Of a stretch of 64,000 nt of DNA, positions 17,825 through 27,121 are shown piece after piece. The position numbers were made by a program, and so were the translations under genes. The stretch lies in the NCBI GenBank assembly GCA_035295845.1, contig DATGIF010000008.1, forward strand, positions 62,001-126,000, in the 5' to 3' direction. How positions within the stretch are numbered: the stretch's first letter is position 1; each line of letters starts with the position of its first letter. The DNA comes from Palsa-892 sp035295845. GTDB lineage: Bacteria > Pseudomonadota > Alphaproteobacteria > Rhizobiales > Xanthobacteraceae. The notes under the pieces are model-generated. The model worked only from the letters and a program-made list of their open reading frames with translations. It was not told where the DNA came from and searched no databases.

Positions 17825-19363
17825 ATGGTCCAACATGTCGCGACGGTCGCCTTCGAAGGGGTCGAGGCCAAGCCCGTGGACGTGCAGGCGCAGGTGGCGC
17901 CGGGCTTGCCGGCCTTCGCCATCGTCGGCCTCGCGGACAAGGCCGTTTCCGAAGCCAAGGATCGCGTGCGGGCGGCGCTGATCGCCTCGGGGCTCGCGCT
18001 GCCGGCGCGCCGGATCACCATCAACCTCGCGCCCGCCGATTTACCGAAAGAAGGAAGCCACTATGATCTGCCGATCGCGCTCGGCCTGATGGCGGCGATC
18101 GGCGCGATTCCTTCCGACGCGCTGCAGGGCTTCACCGTTGTCGGCGAGCTTGGCCTCGACGGCTCGCTCGCGCCGGTCGCCGGCGTGCTCCCGGCCGCGA
18201 TCGCGGCGAATGCGGAGGGTCACGGCCTGATTTGTCCGGCCGCCTGCGGGCCGGAGGCTGCCTGGGCAAGCCCGGAGATGGAAATTCTCGCGCCGGCCTC
18301 GCTCATTCAGCTCGCCAATCATTTTCACGGCACGCAAGTGCTCTCGCGCCCCGCGCCGAAAATCCGCGAAGCCGGCGAAGCGACGTTCGATCTTGCCGAG
18401 GTCAAGGGACAGGAAAGCGCGAAGCGCGCGCTCGAGATCGCCGCGGCAGGCAGCCACAACATCTTGATGATCGGGCCGCCGGGCGCGGGCAAGTCGATGC
18501 TCGCCGCACGGCTGCCGTCGATCCTGCCGCCGCTTTCACCCGGCGAATTGTTAGAGACCTCGATGATCGCCTCGGTCGCCGGCGTCATCCAGGACGGCGC
18601 GCTCACCAACCGGCGGCCGTTCCGCCATCCGCATCACTCGGCGAGCATGGCGGCGATGGTCGGCGGCGGCCTGCGCGCGCGGCCGGGCGAAATTTCGCTC
18701 GCCCATTGCGGCGTGCTTTTCCTCGACGAGTTCCCCGAATTTCAGCCGCAGGTGCTCGATTCGCTGCGGCAGCCGATCGAGACCGGCGAGATTGCGATCG
18801 CGCGCGCCAATCACAAGATCACCTACCCCGCGCGCTTCCAGCTCGTGGCCGCGATGAATCCATGCCGCTGCGGCCGCGCCTATGATCCCGGATTCAGCTG
18901 CAAGCGCGGATCGAACGCGCGCTGCATCGCCGACTATCAGGCGCGGCTATCGGGGCCGCTGCTCGACCGCGTCGATCTCCACATCGAAGTGCCCGCGATC
19001 AACGCCGCCGATCTCGTGCTGCCGCCGCCGTCGGAGGGAAGCCGCGAAGTCGCCGCCCGTGTCGCCGCCGCGCGGACATTGCAGGCCGAGCGCTTCAAGG
19101 CGCTGGGCAAGCCGGATCTGCGGGTGAACGCCGAAGCGCATGGCGCCACCCTCGAAGCGATCGCGCCGCTCGACGCCGCCAGCCAGCGGCTGTTGCACGA
19201 TGCCGCCGAGGCCATGCGCCTTTCCGCCCGCGGCTATCATCGCGTGCTCCGGGTCGCGCGCACCATCGCCGATCTCGACGGCGCCGAGGCAATCGGCCGG
19301 CCGCATCTTGCGGAAGCACTCGCCTATCGGGCGCTGCACGACAGGCTTCAGGCCGCGGCCTGA
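17825..19363 (+). CDS. comM: ComM/YifB family Mg-chelatase-like AAA+ ATPase
   Basis: The family includes ComM, a hexameric helicase that promotes branch migration during natural transformation. The 512-residue protein has an N-terminal Lon-protease-fold-like domain (PVDVQAQVAPGLPAFAIVGL), a Walker A GPPGAGKS at about residue 217, Walker B GVLFLDEFPEF, the zinc-like region CRCGRAYD and the C-terminal Mg_chelatase_C segment (LSARGYHRVLRVARTIADL). The native leader is cut short by the IS1595 element whose duplication ends 42 bp upstream. Confidence 0.95.
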   Translation: MVQHVATVAFEGVEAKPVDVQAQVAPGLPAFAIVGLADKAVSEAKDRVRAALIASGLALPARRITINLAPADLPKEGSHYDLPIALGLMAAIGAIPSDALQGFTVVGELGLDGSLAPVAGVLPAAIAANAEGHGLICPAACGPEAAWASPEMEILAPASLIQLANHFHGTQVLSRPAPKIREAGEATFDLAEVKGQESAKRALEIAAAGSHNILMIGPPGAGKSMLAARLPSILPPLSPGELLETSMIASVAGVIQDGALTNRRPFRHPHHSASMAAMVGGGLRARPGEISLAHCGVLFLDEFPEFQPQVLDSLRQPIETGEIAIARANHKITYPARFQLVAAMNPCRCGRAYDPGFSCKRGSNARCIADYQARLSGPLLDRVDLHIEVPAINAADLVLPPPSEGSREVAARVAAARTLQAERFKALGKPDLRVNAEAHGATLEAIAPLDAASQRLLHDAAEAMRLSARGYHRVLRVARTIADLDGAEAIGRPHLAEALAYRALHDRLQAAA

Positions 19364-19501
19364 TCGTTAAAATCTGGCGGGTTCCGCTAACGATTCATCA
19401 ACCAAGCGGTGTGAATCCACGCGCTTGCGCCTTTCCGCCCGCATCCTGTTAATCCGCGCGGTGGCACCCTGCGGCCAAACCAGACACAGCCGGGGGTGCG
19501 C

Positions 19502-21754
19502 ATGGCCGAAGCCAGGGCGCGGATCAGAACAGACGGGTTCGGATTGCGGGCGTCTTTGTCACGGCTCACGCGCGGCTTGCTGGCTGCCCCGTTCTTCGCC
19601 GGACTTGCGATGGCGATCGTGCAGCTCGGCAATGCCGGCGCGCAGGACAATACGCTGCCTCCCTCGGAAAGCGGCGATATCGGCTTCGCCGGCATGCTGG
19701 CCGGATTGCTCGTCGTCGCGCTCGCGACCCTCGCGTTGCGCCATCGCCGCACTAACGCGATGGCGGAACGCCTCACGCGGCTCGAAACCTTCGTCGAGAA
19801 CCGTGACGATCGAATCTGGGCGCTGGAAGAGGCGATCGCCCGCGCCACCAAGCTCGCGGACGCGCAAGGCGACCTTGTCCTGCGCGAGGACGAGGCCGGG
19901 CGCGTGACGCATGCGAGCGACATGCTTTGCGCGCTGGTGCAAAAGCGCCGCGATGAAATCGTCGGCCGCGCGCTCGTGCTCCACGTGCGCGCGGAGAGCC
20001 CGCGCATTCCCCAGCCCGACGGCTCGATCACCTTCGACCAGCAAATCGAGACCGAAAACGGCCCCCGCTGGATCGCCTGGAAAGAAGTGACGGTTCGCGA
20101 CGAGGCTGGACGCATCGTCGAAATTCAGCGCGTGGGTCGCGACATGACCGTGCGCGCCGCCGCCGAAAAGGCGCTCGCCGACGCGAGCGAAAAGGCGGAA
20201 GCCGCGAGCCGCGCCAAATCGCGCTTTCTCGCCGTGGTCAGCCACGAAGTGCGCACGCCGCTGAACGGCATCCTCGGCATGGCCGATCTTCTCCTCGAGA
20301 CGAAGCTTTCCCCCGAACAGCAGACCTATGCCCGCGCGATGAAAACCTCGGGCGAAGCGCTGCTCACGCTGATTGCGGAAATTCTCGATTTTTCGAAGAT
20401 CGAGGCGGGCCGGCTGGACCTCGAGGCGATTCCGTTCGACCTTGCCGCGCTCGTCACCGACGTCGTCGAATTGCTCGCGCCGCGCGCGCAAGCCAAGGGC
20501 ATCGAGATCGCCGCCGATATCGACGATCACATCCCGTCGCGGGTCGCGGGCGACGCGGCGCGCCTGCGCCAGGTGCTTCTGAACCTTGGGGGAAACGCGG
20601 TGAAGTTCACAGACGAGGGCGGCGTTTCGGTTCTCGTCGAAGCCGGCGAATCCGGCCGCGTCCGTTTCGTGGTCAAGGATACGGGTCCTGGCATCGAACC
20701 CGAAGTGCAGGCGCGCATTTTCAACGAATTCGAACAGGGTGACAGCACGCTCGCGCGGCGGCACGATGGAACAGGCCTTGGGCTTGCGATTGCCTCGCGC
20801 ATCGTCGAGCGGATGGGCGGCGAGATCGGCCTGACGAGCGGCCCGGAGCACGGCTCGAGCTTCGCTTTCAGCGTCGAGCTGCCGGCGATCGCGGACGACC
20901 GTGCGCCGGCCGCAAGCCCCGATTTCTCGTTCCGCGAGATTCTGATCGCCTCGCCCTCGCCCGTGATCGGCCCGCTCCTGGAACGCAGGCTCACCGCATG
21001 GGGTGCGCATGCGACGCTTGCTTCGGAAGCGAAAATCGCCGCGGCGCTCTTGCCGGAGCGGCGATGGGATCATCTTCTTGTCGACCGCGCCTTCGGCGCA
21101 GAAGCGACGCATTCGCTCGTGCGCACCGCCGCGCGCCACGCGAAGCAGCGGATTCTTCTGCTCGCGCCGTCGGAACGTTCCGAGCTTTCGGGTTTCAAGC
21201 GCGCCGGCTTCGACGGATATCTGGTGAAGCCCGTGCGCGCCGCCTCGCTCGCGGCAAGACTGCACGCCCCCGAATCCGAGACCGACGCGGAAAGCGCGTT
21301 CGATGCGGAAAGCGAGGCACGGCCCGGCCGCAAGCAGAAGGCGCTCGCGATCCTCGTCGCGGAAGACAACGAGATCAATGCGCTTTTGGCGCAGGCGATG
21401 CTCGGCAAGCTCGGCCATATCCCGACGGTGGTCACCGACGGCGTCGCCGCCGTCGCCGCGGTCACGACCGCACAGGCGATCGGCGCGCCCTATGATCTCG
21501 TGCTCATGGACCTGCACCTTCCGGGCATGGACGGGCTCGAGGCGACAAGGCGCATTCGCGCGCTCGGCGAAGGCGGCGGCAACGTCCCCATCATCGCGCT
21601 GACCTCGAACGCTTTTGCCGAGGACCGCGAGGCCTGCCGCGCCGCCGGCATGAACGGCTTTATCGTCAAGCCCTTCGACCGCGAGCGGCTGGACGAGGCG
21701 ATCGCCGCGCTCCGCGGCAAGCCAAAAGGCGGCAAGAAAACTCAGGCAGCGTGA
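19502..21754 (+). CDS. Hybrid sensor histidine kinase with PAS, kinase core and two receiver domains
   Basis: Membrane-bound two-component kinase of about 750 residues. Two N-terminal hydrophobic helices (near residues 30-45 and 60-78) precede a PAS-like region. The HisKA domain has the phospho-acceptor SHEVRTPLNGILGM (His near residue 246). The ATPase core follows with N box (LLNLGGNAVKFTDEG), DTGPGI and GTGLGLAI. Next come a degenerate receiver and a canonical C-terminal receiver (VAEDNEIN, VLMDLHLPGMDG with Asp near 669, and the Lys in VKPF). GTG 19496 and ATG 19502 are both possible; GGGGG at 19492-19496 favours 19502. The input signal is unknown. Confidence 0.92.
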   Translation: MAEARARIRTDGFGLRASLSRLTRGLLAAPFFAGLAMAIVQLGNAGAQDNTLPPSESGDIGFAGMLAGLLVVALATLALRHRRTNAMAERLTRLETFVENRDDRIWALEEAIARATKLADAQGDLVLREDEAGRVTHASDMLCALVQKRRDEIVGRALVLHVRAESPRIPQPDGSITFDQQIETENGPRWIAWKEVTVRDEAGRIVEIQRVGRDMTVRAAAEKALADASEKAEAASRAKSRFLAVVSHEVRTPLNGILGMADLLLETKLSPEQQTYARAMKTSGEALLTLIAEILDFSKIEAGRLDLEAIPFDLAALVTDVVELLAPRAQAKGIEIAADIDDHIPSRVAGDAARLRQVLLNLGGNAVKFTDEGGVSVLVEAGESGRVRFVVKDTGPGIEPEVQARIFNEFEQGDSTLARRHDGTGLGLAIASRIVERMGGEIGLTSGPEHGSSFAFSVELPAIADDRAPAASPDFSFREILIASPSPVIGPLLERRLTAWGAHATLASEAKIAAALLPERRWDHLLVDRAFGAEATHSLVRTAARHAKQRILLLAPSERSELSGFKRAGFDGYLVKPVRAASLAARLHAPESETDAESAFDAESEARPGRKQKALAILVAEDNEINALLAQAMLGKLGHIPTVVTDGVAAVAAVTTAQAIGAPYDLVLMDLHLPGMDGLEATRRIRALGEGGGNVPIIALTSNAFAEDREACRAAGMNGFIVKPFDRERLDEAIAALRGKPKGGKKTQAA

Positions 21755-21775
21755 CCCAGCGCGGCTGGTTTGCGG

Positions 21776-22729
21776 TCAAAGCCTGCGCAACGCCACGGTC
21801 TCGATCTGGTGGTCCGCGCCCTTGCGCAGGATCAGGCTCGCGCGGAGCCGCGTCGGCAAGATGTTCTCCCGCAAATTCACGAGGTTGATGCGGTTCCACA
21901 AGGAGAGCGCGGTCTCCAGTGCCTCCTCGTCGCTCACCGCGGCGTAGCGGTGGAAATAGGATTTGGGATCGCGAAAGGCGGTCTCACGCAGGCGCATGAA
22001 GCGCTCCACATACCAGCGCTCGAGCACCTCTTCTTCGGCGTCGATATAGACGGAGAAGTCGAAAAAGTCGGAGACGAACGGCGTTCCCTTGCTTTCCTTG
22101 GCGCCACGATTCGGCTGCAGGACGTTCAGGCCCTCGACGATTAGGATGTCGGGGCGATCGACCTCGACGCTCTCGCCGGGGATCACGTCGTAGACGAGGT
22201 GGCTGTAGACCGGCGCCCGCACCGGACGGTAGCCGGCCTTGATGTCAGTGAGAAAGCGCAGCAGCGTCTCGGTGTCATAACTTTCGGGAAAGCCCTTCTT
22301 CTCCATCAGCCGTTCGCGCTCGAGCACGGCGTTCGGCAGCAAGAATCCGTCGGTGGTGATGAGGTCGACCTTCGGCGTGTTGGGCCAGCGCGAGAGCAAC
22401 GCCTGCAGCACGCGGGCGGTCGTCGACTTTCCGACCGCGACCGACCCGCCAATGCCGATGATGTAGGGCATCTTGGCGTCCTCGGTGCCGAGGAAGCGCT
22501 GCATCGCGCGAAAGAGCTTTTGCGTGGCGCCGACGTAAAACGACAGGAGCCGCGACAGCGGCAGGTAAATTTCCTCGACCTCCTTCATCGAAAGCCGGTC
22601 GTTGAAGGCCTGCAGCTCCGCGATCTCGTTGCGGGTCAACGTCATCGGCGTGTCTTCGCGCCGCGCCGCCCACTCCTTGCGCGGGAACACCCGATAGGGC
22701 GAAAGGCCGTCTTCGGTCCGCTGTTCCAT
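21776..22729 (-). CDS. coaA: Pantothenate kinase, type I
   Basis: Phosphorylates pantothenate as the first step of coenzyme A synthesis. The 317-residue P-loop kinase has GIGGSVAVGKST near residues 94-105, TTDGFLLPN, FPESYDTETLL, PVYSHLVYDVIP and IVEGLNVLQ, all diagnostic of CoaA rather than CoaX. A TTG at 22750 would overlap the hisE stop, but ATG 22729 (MEQRTEDGLSPYRVF) matches the usual N-terminus. It follows hisE on the same strand with a 17-bp gap; his-coaA linkage is common in Hyphomicrobiales. Confidence 0.96.
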   Translation of the reverse strand: MEQRTEDGLSPYRVFPRKEWAARREDTPMTLTRNEIAELQAFNDRLSMKEVEEIYLPLSRLLSFYVGATQKLFRAMQRFLGTEDAKMPYIIGIGGSVAVGKSTTARVLQALLSRWPNTPKVDLITTDGFLLPNAVLERERLMEKKGFPESYDTETLLRFLTDIKAGYRPVRAPVYSHLVYDVIPGESVEVDRPDILIVEGLNVLQPNRGAKESKGTPFVSDFFDFSVYIDAEEEVLERWYVERFMRLRETAFRDPKSYFHRYAAVSDEEALETALSLWNRINLVNLRENILPTRLRASLILRKGADHQIETVALRRL

Positions 22730-22746
22730 CGTCGCCAGCCTAGCCG

Positions 22747-23070
22747 TCAACCTTTCTTGCGCGCGGCCTTCTCTTCGAGGCCGGATTGGCCGGTGCGCCG
22801 TTCGAGTTCGGCATACACCGTCTCGAGCTTCACGCCGCGCGCCTCGAGAACAACGAGGAGATGGTAGAGGAGATCGGCGCTTTCGCCGATCACTGCTTTG
22901 GTATCGCCCGAAAGCGCGGCGATCACGGTTTCGGTCGCTTCCTCGCCGAGCTTTTTCGCCGCCTTATCGATGCCTCCGTCGAGGAGCTTCCGCGTATAGG
23001 ACTGATCGCCGCCCGTGCGCGCGCGCTCGGCGATAATGGCCGCGAGCTTGTCGAGGTCGAAACCGGGCAT
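22747..23070 (-). CDS. hisE: Phosphoribosyl-ATP pyrophosphatase
   Basis: Second step of histidine synthesis, hydrolysing PR-ATP to PR-AMP. The 107-residue all-helical MazG-like protein shows SYTRKLLDGGIDKAAKKLGEEA and the acidic metal-binding stretch IGESADLLYHLLVVL. It is a stand-alone HisE rather than a HisIE fusion. It lies 120 bp downstream of hisF; that gap contains copy B of the palindromic repeat. Confidence 0.96.
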   Translation of the reverse strand: MPGFDLDKLAAIIAERARTGGDQSYTRKLLDGGIDKAAKKLGEEATETVIAALSGDTKAVIGESADLLYHLLVVLEARGVKLETVYAELERRTGQSGLEEKAARKKG

Positions 23071-23138
23071 GGATCAGCGCTCCGCTAGAACACTGCTGCT
23101 GCGGGCGGCATCGCCCGTGCGTCCCTGACACTTTCCTG

Positions 23139-23187
23139 GAGCATGATCTTTTCCGAAAACCGCTTCCCACTTTTCGGCATCATGCTC
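23139..23187. repeat. Interspersed palindromic repeat, copy B
   Basis: Same element as at 7834-7882: GAGCATGAT ends and a core with CCGAAAACCGCTTCCCAC then CTTTTCGG. It lies in the hisF-hisE gap and ends 4 bp from the hisF stop codon. Confidence 0.85.
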
Positions 23188-23190
23188 CTA

Positions 23191-23967
23191 TCACGGGTCG
23201 AGCCGGACCGGGAGGCCCGCTTTGGCCATGTACTGCTTGGCCTCGCGGATAGTGAATTCGCCGAAATGGAAGATCGAGGCCGCGAGCGCCGCGGTGGCGT
23301 GGCCATCGCGAATGCCCGCCACGAGATGATCGAGCGTACCCGCGCCGCCCGAGGCGATCACCGGCACGGAGACGGCGTCCGCGACCGCGCGGGTGAGCGC
23401 GATATCGTAGCCTTGCCTGGTGCCGTCGCGGTCCATGGAGGTGAGCAAGATCTCGCCGGCGCCAAGCGCCACCACTTCTTTTGCATAGGTCACGGCGTCG
23501 ATGCCGGTCGGATTGCGGCCGCCATGGGTGAAGATCTCCCAGCGCGCGGGCGCGCCCGGCGCCGACGCCTTCTTCGCGTCGATTGCAACCACGATGCACT
23601 GATCGCCGAACTTTTCCGCCGCTTCGCCGATGAAGCGCCGGTTCTGCACCGCCGCGGTGTTGATCGAAACCTTGTCGGCGCCCGAGGCGAGAAGCGTGCG
23701 CACGTCCTCGATGGTGCGAACGCCGCCGCCGACCGTGAGCGGCATGAAGCAGGCCTCCGCCGTGCGGCGGACGACATCGAGAAGGATCGCGCGCTCCTCA
23801 TGGCTCGCGGTGATGTCGAGAAAGCAAAGCTCGTCGGCGCCGGCGGCGTCATACGCCTTCGCCGCCTCCACCGGGTCGCCGGCATCGCGCAACTCGACGA
23901 AGCGCACGCCCTTGACGACGCGGCCGTCCTTCACATCGAGGCAGGGAATCACGCGGACCTTGAACAT
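23191..23967 (-). CDS. hisF: Imidazole glycerol phosphate synthase, cyclase subunit
   Basis: TIM-barrel subunit that takes ammonia from HisH and forms imidazole glycerol phosphate and AICAR. The 258-residue protein begins MFKVRVIPCLDVKDGRVVKG, with the catalytic Asp in that motif. A second Asp lies in LLTSMDRDGTRQGYD and phosphate loops in VGGGVRT and IASGGAGT. A longer frame reaches 24027, but ATG 23967 gives the family N-terminus. It starts 1 bp after the hisA stop. Confidence 0.97.
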   Translation of the reverse strand: MFKVRVIPCLDVKDGRVVKGVRFVELRDAGDPVEAAKAYDAAGADELCFLDITASHEERAILLDVVRRTAEACFMPLTVGGGVRTIEDVRTLLASGADKVSINTAAVQNRRFIGEAAEKFGDQCIVVAIDAKKASAPGAPARWEIFTHGGRNPTGIDAVTYAKEVVALGAGEILLTSMDRDGTRQGYDIALTRAVADAVSVPVIASGGAGTLDHLVAGIRDGHATAALAASIFHFGEFTIREAKQYMAKAGLPVRLDP

Positions 23968-23968
23968 T

Positions 23969-24703
23969 TCAGTTCCGCGCGGCGCGCACGAGGGCAAGGG
24001 CCTGTTTCGGATCGAGCCGGCCGTCATAAAGCGCGCGGCCGGCGATGGCGCCTTCGAGTTTTTTCGCGCGCGGCTGCAGCAACGCCTTCACGTCGTCGAT
24101 GGACGCGAAGCCGCCGGACGCGATCACCGGAATGGAAACGCTCTCGGCGAGCGCAATCGTCGCATCCAAATTGAGGCCCTGCATCATGCCGTCGCGCTCG
24201 ACATCGGTGTAGATGATGGCGGCGACGCCCTTGTCCTCGAACATGCGCGCGAGCTCCATCGCCTCGAGCTGGGTTTCCTCGGCCCAGCCGGAAATCGCGA
24301 CCTTGCCCGCCCGCGCGTCGATGCCCACCGCGATCTTGCCGGAAAATTTCTTCGCCGCGGCCCGCACGAAATCCGGATCGCGCACGGCGGCGGTGCCGAT
24401 CACGACGCGGGTGACGCCCTCGGCGAGCCAGCGTTCGACCGTCGCGATGTCGCGGATGCCGCCGCCGAGCTGCACCGGAATCTTGATCGCCTTGCGGATC
24501 GCGGCGACGACGCGCGCGTTCACGGGCTTGCCGGCAAAGGCGCCGTCGAGGTCGACGAGGTGCAGCCATTCGAAGCCCGCCGCCTCGAAGCTCTTCGCCT
24601 GCGCCACCGGATCGCGGTTGAAGACGGTGGCGCGGGCCATGTCGCCCCGTTCGAGCCGCACCACCTCGCCGTTCTTGAGATCGATTGCCGGAAAGAGGAT
24701 CAC
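23969..24703 (-). CDS. hisA: ProFAR isomerase (HisA)
   Basis: Isomerises ProFAR to PRFAR in histidine synthesis. This 244-residue TIM barrel begins MILFPAIDLKNGEVVRL, with the catalytic Asp in AIDLK, and has QLGGGIRD, the second catalytic Asp in YTDVERDGMMQG, and IASGGFAS. It is homologous to its neighbour HisF. Its start overlaps the hisH stop by 4 bp. Confidence 0.97.
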   Translation of the reverse strand: MILFPAIDLKNGEVVRLERGDMARATVFNRDPVAQAKSFEAAGFEWLHLVDLDGAFAGKPVNARVVAAIRKAIKIPVQLGGGIRDIATVERWLAEGVTRVVIGTAAVRDPDFVRAAAKKFSGKIAVGIDARAGKVAISGWAEETQLEAMELARMFEDKGVAAIIYTDVERDGMMQGLNLDATIALAESVSIPVIASGGFASIDDVKALLQPRAKKLEGAIAGRALYDGRLDPKQALALVRAARN

Positions 24704-25350
24704 GGGTTCCAGCGCAGGAAGTTTGCGAGCAGCGCAAGCCCGAGCCGCTGGCTCTTCTCGGGATGGAATTGAGAGCCTGCGAGATTGTCGCGCGCGACCA
24801 TGGCGGTGACCGGGCCGCCATAGTCGGTTGCGAGGACGAGATCGGCCGCATTCGTCGGCTTCAGCTCATAGGAATGCACGAAATAGGCGTGCAGGCCCTT
24901 GGGCCCGAGTGAAATGCCGTCGAGAAGCGCGTGGCCGCGTTTCGGCGCGAGCGTGTTCCAGCCCATGTGCGGAATCTTGAGCGCGGCATCCGCGGGCGCG
25001 ATGCGATCGACCTCGCCGCCGATCCATCCGAGCCCCTCGGTCACGACATTCTCGCGCCCGCGTTCCGCCATCAGCTGCATGCCGACGCAGATGCCGAAGA
25101 ACGGACGGCCGCGTTCGCGGACGGCCTCTTCGAGGGCCGCGACCATGCCCGGCACCGCGACGAGCCCGCGCTTGCAATCGGCGAACGCGCCGACGCCGGG
25201 AAGCACGATGCGCTCGGCACGCCGCACTTCGTCGGGGTCGCTCGTCACCTTGACCGGCTCGTTGCCGCCGCTCTCGCGCGCGGCGCGCTCGAGCGCCTTC
25301 GCGGCGGAGTGCAAATTTCCCGAGCCGTAATCGATGACCGCGACCGTCAT
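24700..25350 (-). CDS. hisH: Imidazole glycerol phosphate synthase, glutaminase subunit
   Basis: Class I glutamine amidotransferase that supplies ammonia to HisF. The 216-residue protein begins MTVAVIDYGSGNLHSAAKAL. The nucleophile is Cys88 in FFGICVGMQLM, and the His/Glu pair is in SQFHPEKSQ. The frame is open further upstream, but ATG 25350 matches the family. It overlaps the upstream DUF2628 gene by 4 bp and hisA by 4 bp, so the whole block is translationally coupled. Confidence 0.97.
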   Translation of the reverse strand: MTVAVIDYGSGNLHSAAKALERAARESGGNEPVKVTSDPDEVRRAERIVLPGVGAFADCKRGLVAVPGMVAALEEAVRERGRPFFGICVGMQLMAERGRENVVTEGLGWIGGEVDRIAPADAALKIPHMGWNTLAPKRGHALLDGISLGPKGLHAYFVHSYELKPTNAADLVLATDYGGPVTAMVARDNLAGSQFHPEKSQRLGLALLANFLRWNP

Positions 25351-25835
25351 CGAATCGCTCCCGGGTCGGGGAAGAAGCCGATCACCTGGTTTTGCGCGAG
25401 CGGCGCGAGCGGCGGCAATGAAGCCGGCGGCGGCGGCGCGGGCTTCGCTTTTTCGCGCACGAGCCAGCGATCGAAGAAACGCCGTTCCGCGCTTTCGATG
25501 TCCTCGGCGAGCACGACGCCGGCCTCGCGAAAACCGGCCGCATCGAGCTTCCGCTGCCGCAGCTGGGTTGCCTCGAGGGCCAGGATCAGCGACGGCAGCG
25601 CAAGGGCAAGAGTGGCGACGAAGTCGCCGAGCTTCAGCACCGCCGCGGCGGCACCAATGAGCGCGACGGCCGCGCACCAAAATGCGAGGCCCAGCCACAG
25701 GCGATGCCAGATCAGCCACAGCGGCCCGAACACGAGCGCGGGCCAGGAGAATTTATCGCGCAGGAAGATGACGCGATCCGCCGTTTGCGGCGTGTGGGTG
25801 ACCGCTTGCGGCTCGAATACGAGATAGGTCTTCAC
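25347..25835 (-). CDS. DUF2628 domain membrane protein within the his operon
   Basis: A 162-residue protein starting from GTG 25835. It shows FSWPALVFGPLWLIWHRLW and two or three hydrophobic segments (about residues 30-90), as in DUF2628. A cytoplasmic tail rich in Pro/Ala ends in QNQVIGFFPDPG. Function is unknown. Its position between hisB (12-bp gap) and hisH (4-bp overlap) is a recurrent alphaproteobacterial arrangement, so it is expressed with histidine genes, but a role in histidine synthesis is not established. Confidence 0.85.
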   Translation of the reverse strand: MKTYLVFEPQAVTHTPQTADRVIFLRDKFSWPALVFGPLWLIWHRLWLGLAFWCAAVALIGAAAAVLKLGDFVATLALALPSLILALEATQLRQRKLDAAGFREAGVVLAEDIESAERRFFDRWLVREKAKPAPPPPASLPPLAPLAQNQVIGFFPDPGAIR

Positions 25836-25847
25836 GCTTCGCCTCCT

Positions 25848-26438
25848 TCAGCCGAGGCTGCCCTTCGTCGACGGGATTTCGCCTTTTGCCGCGGGATCGA
25901 GCGCCACCGCCGCGCGCAGCGCGCGCGCGAGCGCCTTGAAGCAGCTTTCGGCGACGTGATGCGCGTTATCGCCGTAGAGCGTTTCGACATGCAGCGTGAT
26001 CCCGGCATTGGCGGCGAAGGCCTGGAAAAACTCGCGCACGAGATCGACGTCGAAATCGCCGATCTTGTCGCGCGGGAATTCGACGCGAAAGACGAGCACG
26101 GCGCGGCCGGAAATGTCGACGGCGACGCGCGTCAGCGCTTCGTCCATCGGAATGTGAACGTCGGCGTAGCGCGTGATGCCGCGCGACTCACCGAGCGCCT
26201 GCTTGAACGCCTGACCGAGCACGATGCCGACATCTTCCGTGGTGTGATGCTGGTCGATGTGCAGATCGCCCTTCGCCTTGACCGCGATATCCATGCGCGA
26301 ATGGCGGGCCAGAAGATCGAGCATGTGATCGAGAAAGCCGATGCCGGTCGCAATCTCGGCGCGGCCGGAACCGTCGAGATTCACCTTGACGGCGACCTCG
26401 GTTTCCTTCGTCGAGCGGGCGATTTTGCCTTCGCGCAT
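25848..26438 (-). CDS. hisB: Imidazoleglycerol-phosphate dehydratase
   Basis: Mn-dependent dehydratase forming imidazole acetol phosphate. The 196-residue monofunctional protein (no phosphatase domain) has GIGFLDHMLDLLARHS, DLHIDQHHTTEDVGI and AHHVAESCFKALARAL, which carry the His/Glu metal ligands. The start is ATG 26438 (MREGKIARSTKETEV); a frame reaching 26474 adds non-conserved residues. It is the first gene of the his block here and is divergent from hslV. Confidence 0.97.
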   Translation of the reverse strand: MREGKIARSTKETEVAVKVNLDGSGRAEIATGIGFLDHMLDLLARHSRMDIAVKAKGDLHIDQHHTTEDVGIVLGQAFKQALGESRGITRYADVHIPMDEALTRVAVDISGRAVLVFRVEFPRDKIGDFDVDLVREFFQAFAANAGITLHVETLYGDNAHHVAESCFKALARALRAAVALDPAAKGEIPSTKGSLG

Positions 26439-26569
26439 CGAATGGTCCCCGGAATGCGCGGTTTCTAGCAGCATCGAAAAGGGGACGCCACCGCCGCCTG
26501 GGCCGGAAAAGCGGCTATGGTTTGCGCTCCGGTAAGCAATCCCTAAATAGGAGACGCTGGGAGTTCCCG

Positions 26570-27118
26570 ATGAGCGAAGAGTCGCAGGTTTTTCACGGCA
26601 CGACGATCCTGTCGGTGCGCAAGGGAAACAAGGTCGCGATCGGCGGCGACGGCCAGGTTTCCATGGGCAATACCGTCGTCAAGGCGAATGCCCGCAAGGT
26701 GCGCCGGCTCGGCAATGGCGAGGTGATCGGCGGATTCGCCGGCGCCACCGCCGATGCGCTGACGCTCTTCGACCGGCTGGAGCAGAAGCTCGAGCAGCAC
26801 CGCGGGCAGCTCGCGCGCGCCTGCGTCGAACTCGCCAAGGACTGGCGGACCGACCGCTATCTGCGCCGGCTCGACGCCATGATGATCGTCGCCGACAAGG
26901 ATGTGAGCCTTCTCCTCGCCGGCACCGGCGACGTGTTGGAGCCCGAAAACGGCGTCGCCGGCATCGGCTCGGGCGGTCCCTATGCGCTCGCCGCCGCGCG
27001 CGCGCTCATTGACGGCAATCTCGATGCGGAAGCGATCGTGCGGCGTTCGCTCGAAATCGCCGCCGACATTTGCGTTTATACCAACCGCAACATCGTCGTG
27101 GAGACGATCGGGAACTAG
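26570..27118 (+). CDS. hslV: ATP-dependent protease subunit HslV (ClpQ)
   Basis: Threonine protease that assembles with HslU into a proteasome-like complex. The 182-residue protein begins MSEESQVFHG and then TTILSVRKGN. The catalytic Thr is therefore residue 11, exposed by removal of a 10-residue leader, as in other alphaproteobacteria. GDGQVSMGN and GSGGPYALAAARAL are conserved. The ATG at 26570 is preceded by GGGAG. It lies 3 bp upstream of hslU. Confidence 0.97.
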   Translation: MSEESQVFHGTTILSVRKGNKVAIGGDGQVSMGNTVVKANARKVRRLGNGEVIGGFAGATADALTLFDRLEQKLEQHRGQLARACVELAKDWRTDRYLRRLDAMMIVADKDVSLLLAGTGDVLEPENGVAGIGSGGPYALAAARALIDGNLDAEAIVRRSLEIAADICVYTNRNIVVETIGN

Positions 27119-27121
27119 CGC

